This document shows positions 17,616 to 20,257 of a DNA stretch of 20,257 nucleotides, one piece after another (within the stretch, counting starts at the first letter, position 1; each line of letters opens with the position of its first letter). The position numbers were made by a program, and so were the translations under genes. The stretch lies in NCBI GenBank assembly GCA_008931825.1, contig QXVZ01010698.1, forward strand, positions 1 to 20,257, read 5' to 3'. A model generated the notes under the pieces. That model saw only the letters and a list, made by a program, of their open reading frames with translations, was not told where the DNA came from and made no database searches. This stretch comes from Phallusia fumigata. Lineage: Eukaryota; Chordata; Ascidiacea; Phlebobranchia; Ascidiidae.

Positions 17616-19769
17616 ATGGTAAAAATACCTTGGCTTGGTTTGATTTTGTTTGCACAACAAGTGTGCGGCCAAACCTGGCATCAGTTTGAAGGACATGAAT
17701 ATTACATCGAATACTCGTCTGTCAATTCATACACTGAAGCTGAAGCTGGATGTACTGCAAGACAAGCTACAGTAGCAAATGTTAAAACGAACGAACTTCA
17801 CTTGTTTTTGGTTGGAAAATTTGGACTTTTGACAGGTGATGTTTGGTTGGGAACGAAACAAAGTAATGATAACTTTCGTTTGATTGCTAACGTATATTTA
17901 ATTGTACATGTCACTTTTGAACACGTAACATTCGCAATTTCTAAATTACTGTACCGTCATATTTAGTTGCAACATGGTGAAAGTATAATTAATAAAATAC
18001 ATACTTCGCTTTAGAAGGCGGCAAAGCGGTTTTATTATTGATTTAGTAAAACACAAAGCAAGCAAATATTGCAAGCAAAAGAACAATCTCAATTTCAATA
18101 CCTTATCAAAATTTAGCATTTATTTATTTCCAAATCATTCAATAAATTTTCAATGAAACATCTTAACAAACACACGTAGGAAAACCTTACTCGTTTTACA
18201 ACGGTGCAACAAGAAATCCAACCACACACGAGTTGCAATGGACAGATGGAACAAGTGTTGATCTCACACAACCACAGTGGAAAGCATCTGAACCCAATAA
18301 CGCAAATGAAAAATGCGTGATAATGGGAAGTTACGGCGAAAGTTGGGCAAAGTACTGGTGGCATGATGTTACATGTTCAACTTCCTCCAGATACGTTTGT
18401 CAGAGAAACCTTCCAAGTAGGTGTAACTATCTTATGAAGTAAACAACGAGTAGTAGAATGTAAAATGTGCTTAACAGTTTTTCTTAGCTTTAAGCAACAA
18501 AAAGTGGGATTGAACAAACGGCCGTTACAGCAACGCTTAGTACTTAGAGTCCCTATGTTACAGTTTAAGATCACAAAAATATTTTGACCGCTTTTTTTAT
18601 TCTAACGTTTTCCAGCAACCACTACTTCTACTACCACAACTTCTCCTACAACCACCGTTCGAAAAACTACAGCTTCCCAAACAACAGAGTCACCCACAAC
18701 GACTGTGACGTTTCAAGACTCAACAATAAATCTCCAATCATCAGGTTTGTTCACTAATGTTTTGTGCCAAAGAAACAAGCTATGATTTTTTCATTATTGG
18801 TTATTTTACAATTTAGCAGAAACCACCAATACTGTAGAAGAATCTACACGTCGAGGTATTTACATCACAACAAAATCTAATTTAGGTGAGTGCGGCAACA
18901 TCCAAATCCAGTATTGTGAGTGTTGTGCATTTTCAAAAATTTAAATTGTTATCCGACCTTCCGCGGCACCAACCGTTTAATTATGTTAAGCTCTTTTGAC
19001 TAGTGGTTTTAGTTGAAAACTATAAATATTCCTGTGATACTCGATAATTGCCGGCAGCTTCGTTTTGTTAAGCGAATAATGCTGTAGAGAAAGTCATCTT
19101 AGCAACATAGTGAAATCAATAGATAAAGCAATGCGAAAATATACTACCCGATCCGCACATATTTTTCGATCTCTCAGTCTGTCTTGTGTACCACACTTAT
19201 ATCAATATGATCGTTTCTGGCAAAATGTGTTAAATTACAAACTTTCGCGCGAAAGTGAGAAAACCAAACATTGAGCGTTTTATCCGCAGATCAAGGAAGT
19301 GACTCAACTGTAGCAGCTGTGATTGGATCCATTGCTGGATTCGTCACTGGTGTAATTGTTCTTGCTCTATTTCTCTACTTTCGCAAACAGTTAAGGTAAT
19401 ACTTGCCACCAACAAAAATGCAATGATTTGGGTTATATTGCCGTTGTTTTACAGCTCAAAGAATGAAACGAATGACAAGGTTTCTGAATATGCAGAGATC
19501 GGTAAGATTGCATAATTAACGCACAAACAACACTGTTTTCACTTTTCCCAACTAATGTATGATTTTTTGCAGATGAAACCAAGATATCTCGACAAGCAGG
19601 TTCCAACTCCAAAGAGGCAGCGACGTACGTCAATGTTGCAAATCAGGAAAACAACCCAGTCAGGTTAGGGATTCATTCGAAAGCAGGGGACCAAGGAGAT
19701 GACAACAATTATGAAATTCCTATACCACACAAATCATCTGTGTATGTGAATGTAAAATGTAAAAATTAA
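17616..19769 (+). CDS. Receptor gene 5: type I C-type lectin-like receptor, class B tail
   Basis: Predicted exons: 17616-17835, 18180-18416, 18616-18744, 18820-18885, 19290-19395, 19455-19501, 19573-19769, giving 333 residues. Signal peptide MVKIPWLGLILFAQQVCG (1-18). The CTLD has Cys46, Cys119, Cys139 and Cys147, EPN at 111-113, but WHD instead of WND at 134-136, so one usual Ca ligand is changed. HWFL is HLFL here. The stalk is Thr/Ser-rich. The membrane span (about 225-248) ends in RKQLR. Tail: SEYAEI (Tyr265), TYVNV (Tyr287), NYEIP (Tyr315) and SVYVNV (Tyr326), as in gene 3 but two residues shorter. Introns and 3' flank are nearly those of gene 3, so this pair arose by recent duplication. 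Likely a surface receptor with ITIM-like signalling; ligand unknown. Confidence 0.88.
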
Positions 19770-20257
19770 TACGAGAAACACCAACTACACGAAAAAGTAC
19801 GAAAGAATATGCTAAAACATTTCTTACCGCGTTGAAAGATTTGTTGTTGTTTTTTCACTGACAAAATGGTCACATGGAAAAAGTTGGTTGTTTTTTTCCA
19901 AAGATGTGGGTGCATAATAAATACGGTGGACGAACTGAGATGTACATACCACGTTTGTGCATACCAGCTTTTTCCTGATGTATTTCAACTGAACATTTAG
20001 CTTGTGAATATAATGTTTGTGCGTGTTATCTTCACAGAGGTTGTGTTAGTTTGTGGACACTAAATTGCCGCAATATATTTCAGGATTTTTTATTTGAATA
20101 AACAGATGAATTAACAAATAAAAAAATTACAAAACCTGCATTGTAAACTTCAATCTGCCACAAATTCAGGTATTTTTGTTAGTATTTTGGTAGCCACTGA
20201 CGCTTCTGCCAATTTATTTACTTGAAGTTCTAGCACCTCAATATCCTAAAAACACCA
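19770..20257 (+). repeat. 3' UTR and flank of gene 5, copy of the gene 3 flank
   Basis: Almost identical in order to 11,787-12,290. AATAAA occurs at 19916-19921 in the same context as behind gene 3, and again at 20117-20122. No gene is seen before the window ends, so the duplication unit probably continues to the right. Confidence 0.65.
19916..19921 (+). terminator. Candidate polyadenylation signal of gene 5
   Basis: AATAAA about 147 bases after the stop codon, followed by TACGGTGGACGAA, matching the site behind gene 3 at 11930-11935 in sequence and spacing. Confidence 0.45.

Noticed and set aside
1-20257. CRISPR arrays, tRNA, rRNA or bacterial operon features
   Set aside because: No regularly spaced repeats, no cloverleaf-like tRNA sequence was noticed, and the window is clearly intron-bearing eukaryotic DNA.

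Overview
This is an AT-rich, intron-rich eukaryotic window. All recognised genes are on the + strand. It holds a tandem cluster of five related receptor genes plus one decayed LTR retrotransposon. Short introns, small tandem genes and the gene family suggest an invertebrate animal. A tunicate such as Ciona is my best guess, but that is inference and no species marker was found.

Each receptor gene has the same seven-exon plan: (1) signal peptide and first part of a C-type lectin-like domain (CTLD); (2) rest of the CTLD; (3) Thr/Ser-rich mucin-like stalk; (4) short stalk exon; (5) transmembrane exon followed by basic residues; (6) a 35 or 47 nt micro-exon carrying the Tyr motif YAEI; (7) cytoplasmic tail with further YxxV/I motifs. 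The three ectodomain introns and the stalk-to-membrane intron are all phase 1, then phase 2, then phase 1. I checked exon lengths and phases by hand, and complete reading frames result for genes 2, 3 and 5. The products are type I membrane lectins with ITIM-like and Grb2-type tails. This architecture suggests innate immune or self/non-self recognition receptors (inference).

Layout: gene 1 (283-2673, first exon lies left of the window; tail shortened by a nonsense codon); a long 3' flank; gene 2 (4011-6611); a Ty3/gypsy-type element (7022 to about 8895) with a 5' LTR, primer binding site and internally deleted gag-pol, lacking its 3' end; gene 3 (9672-11786); gene 4 (13426-15672, with one N inside its last exon); gene 5 (17616-19769); then flank identical in kind to that after gene 3.

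There are two tail classes. Class A (genes 1 and 4) has a long tail with YGSV, YGSI, YATV and, in gene 4, two YAVV motifs. Class B (genes 3 and 5, and more distantly 2) has YVNV/YANV-type motifs. Gene 4 is a mosaic: its promoter, signal peptide and CTLD are of the gene 3/5 kind, while everything from the middle of its second intron to about 16.5 kb is of the gene 1 kind, after which the flank returns to the gene 3/5 kind. The cluster therefore appears to swap recognition heads and signalling tails by recombination or gene conversion.
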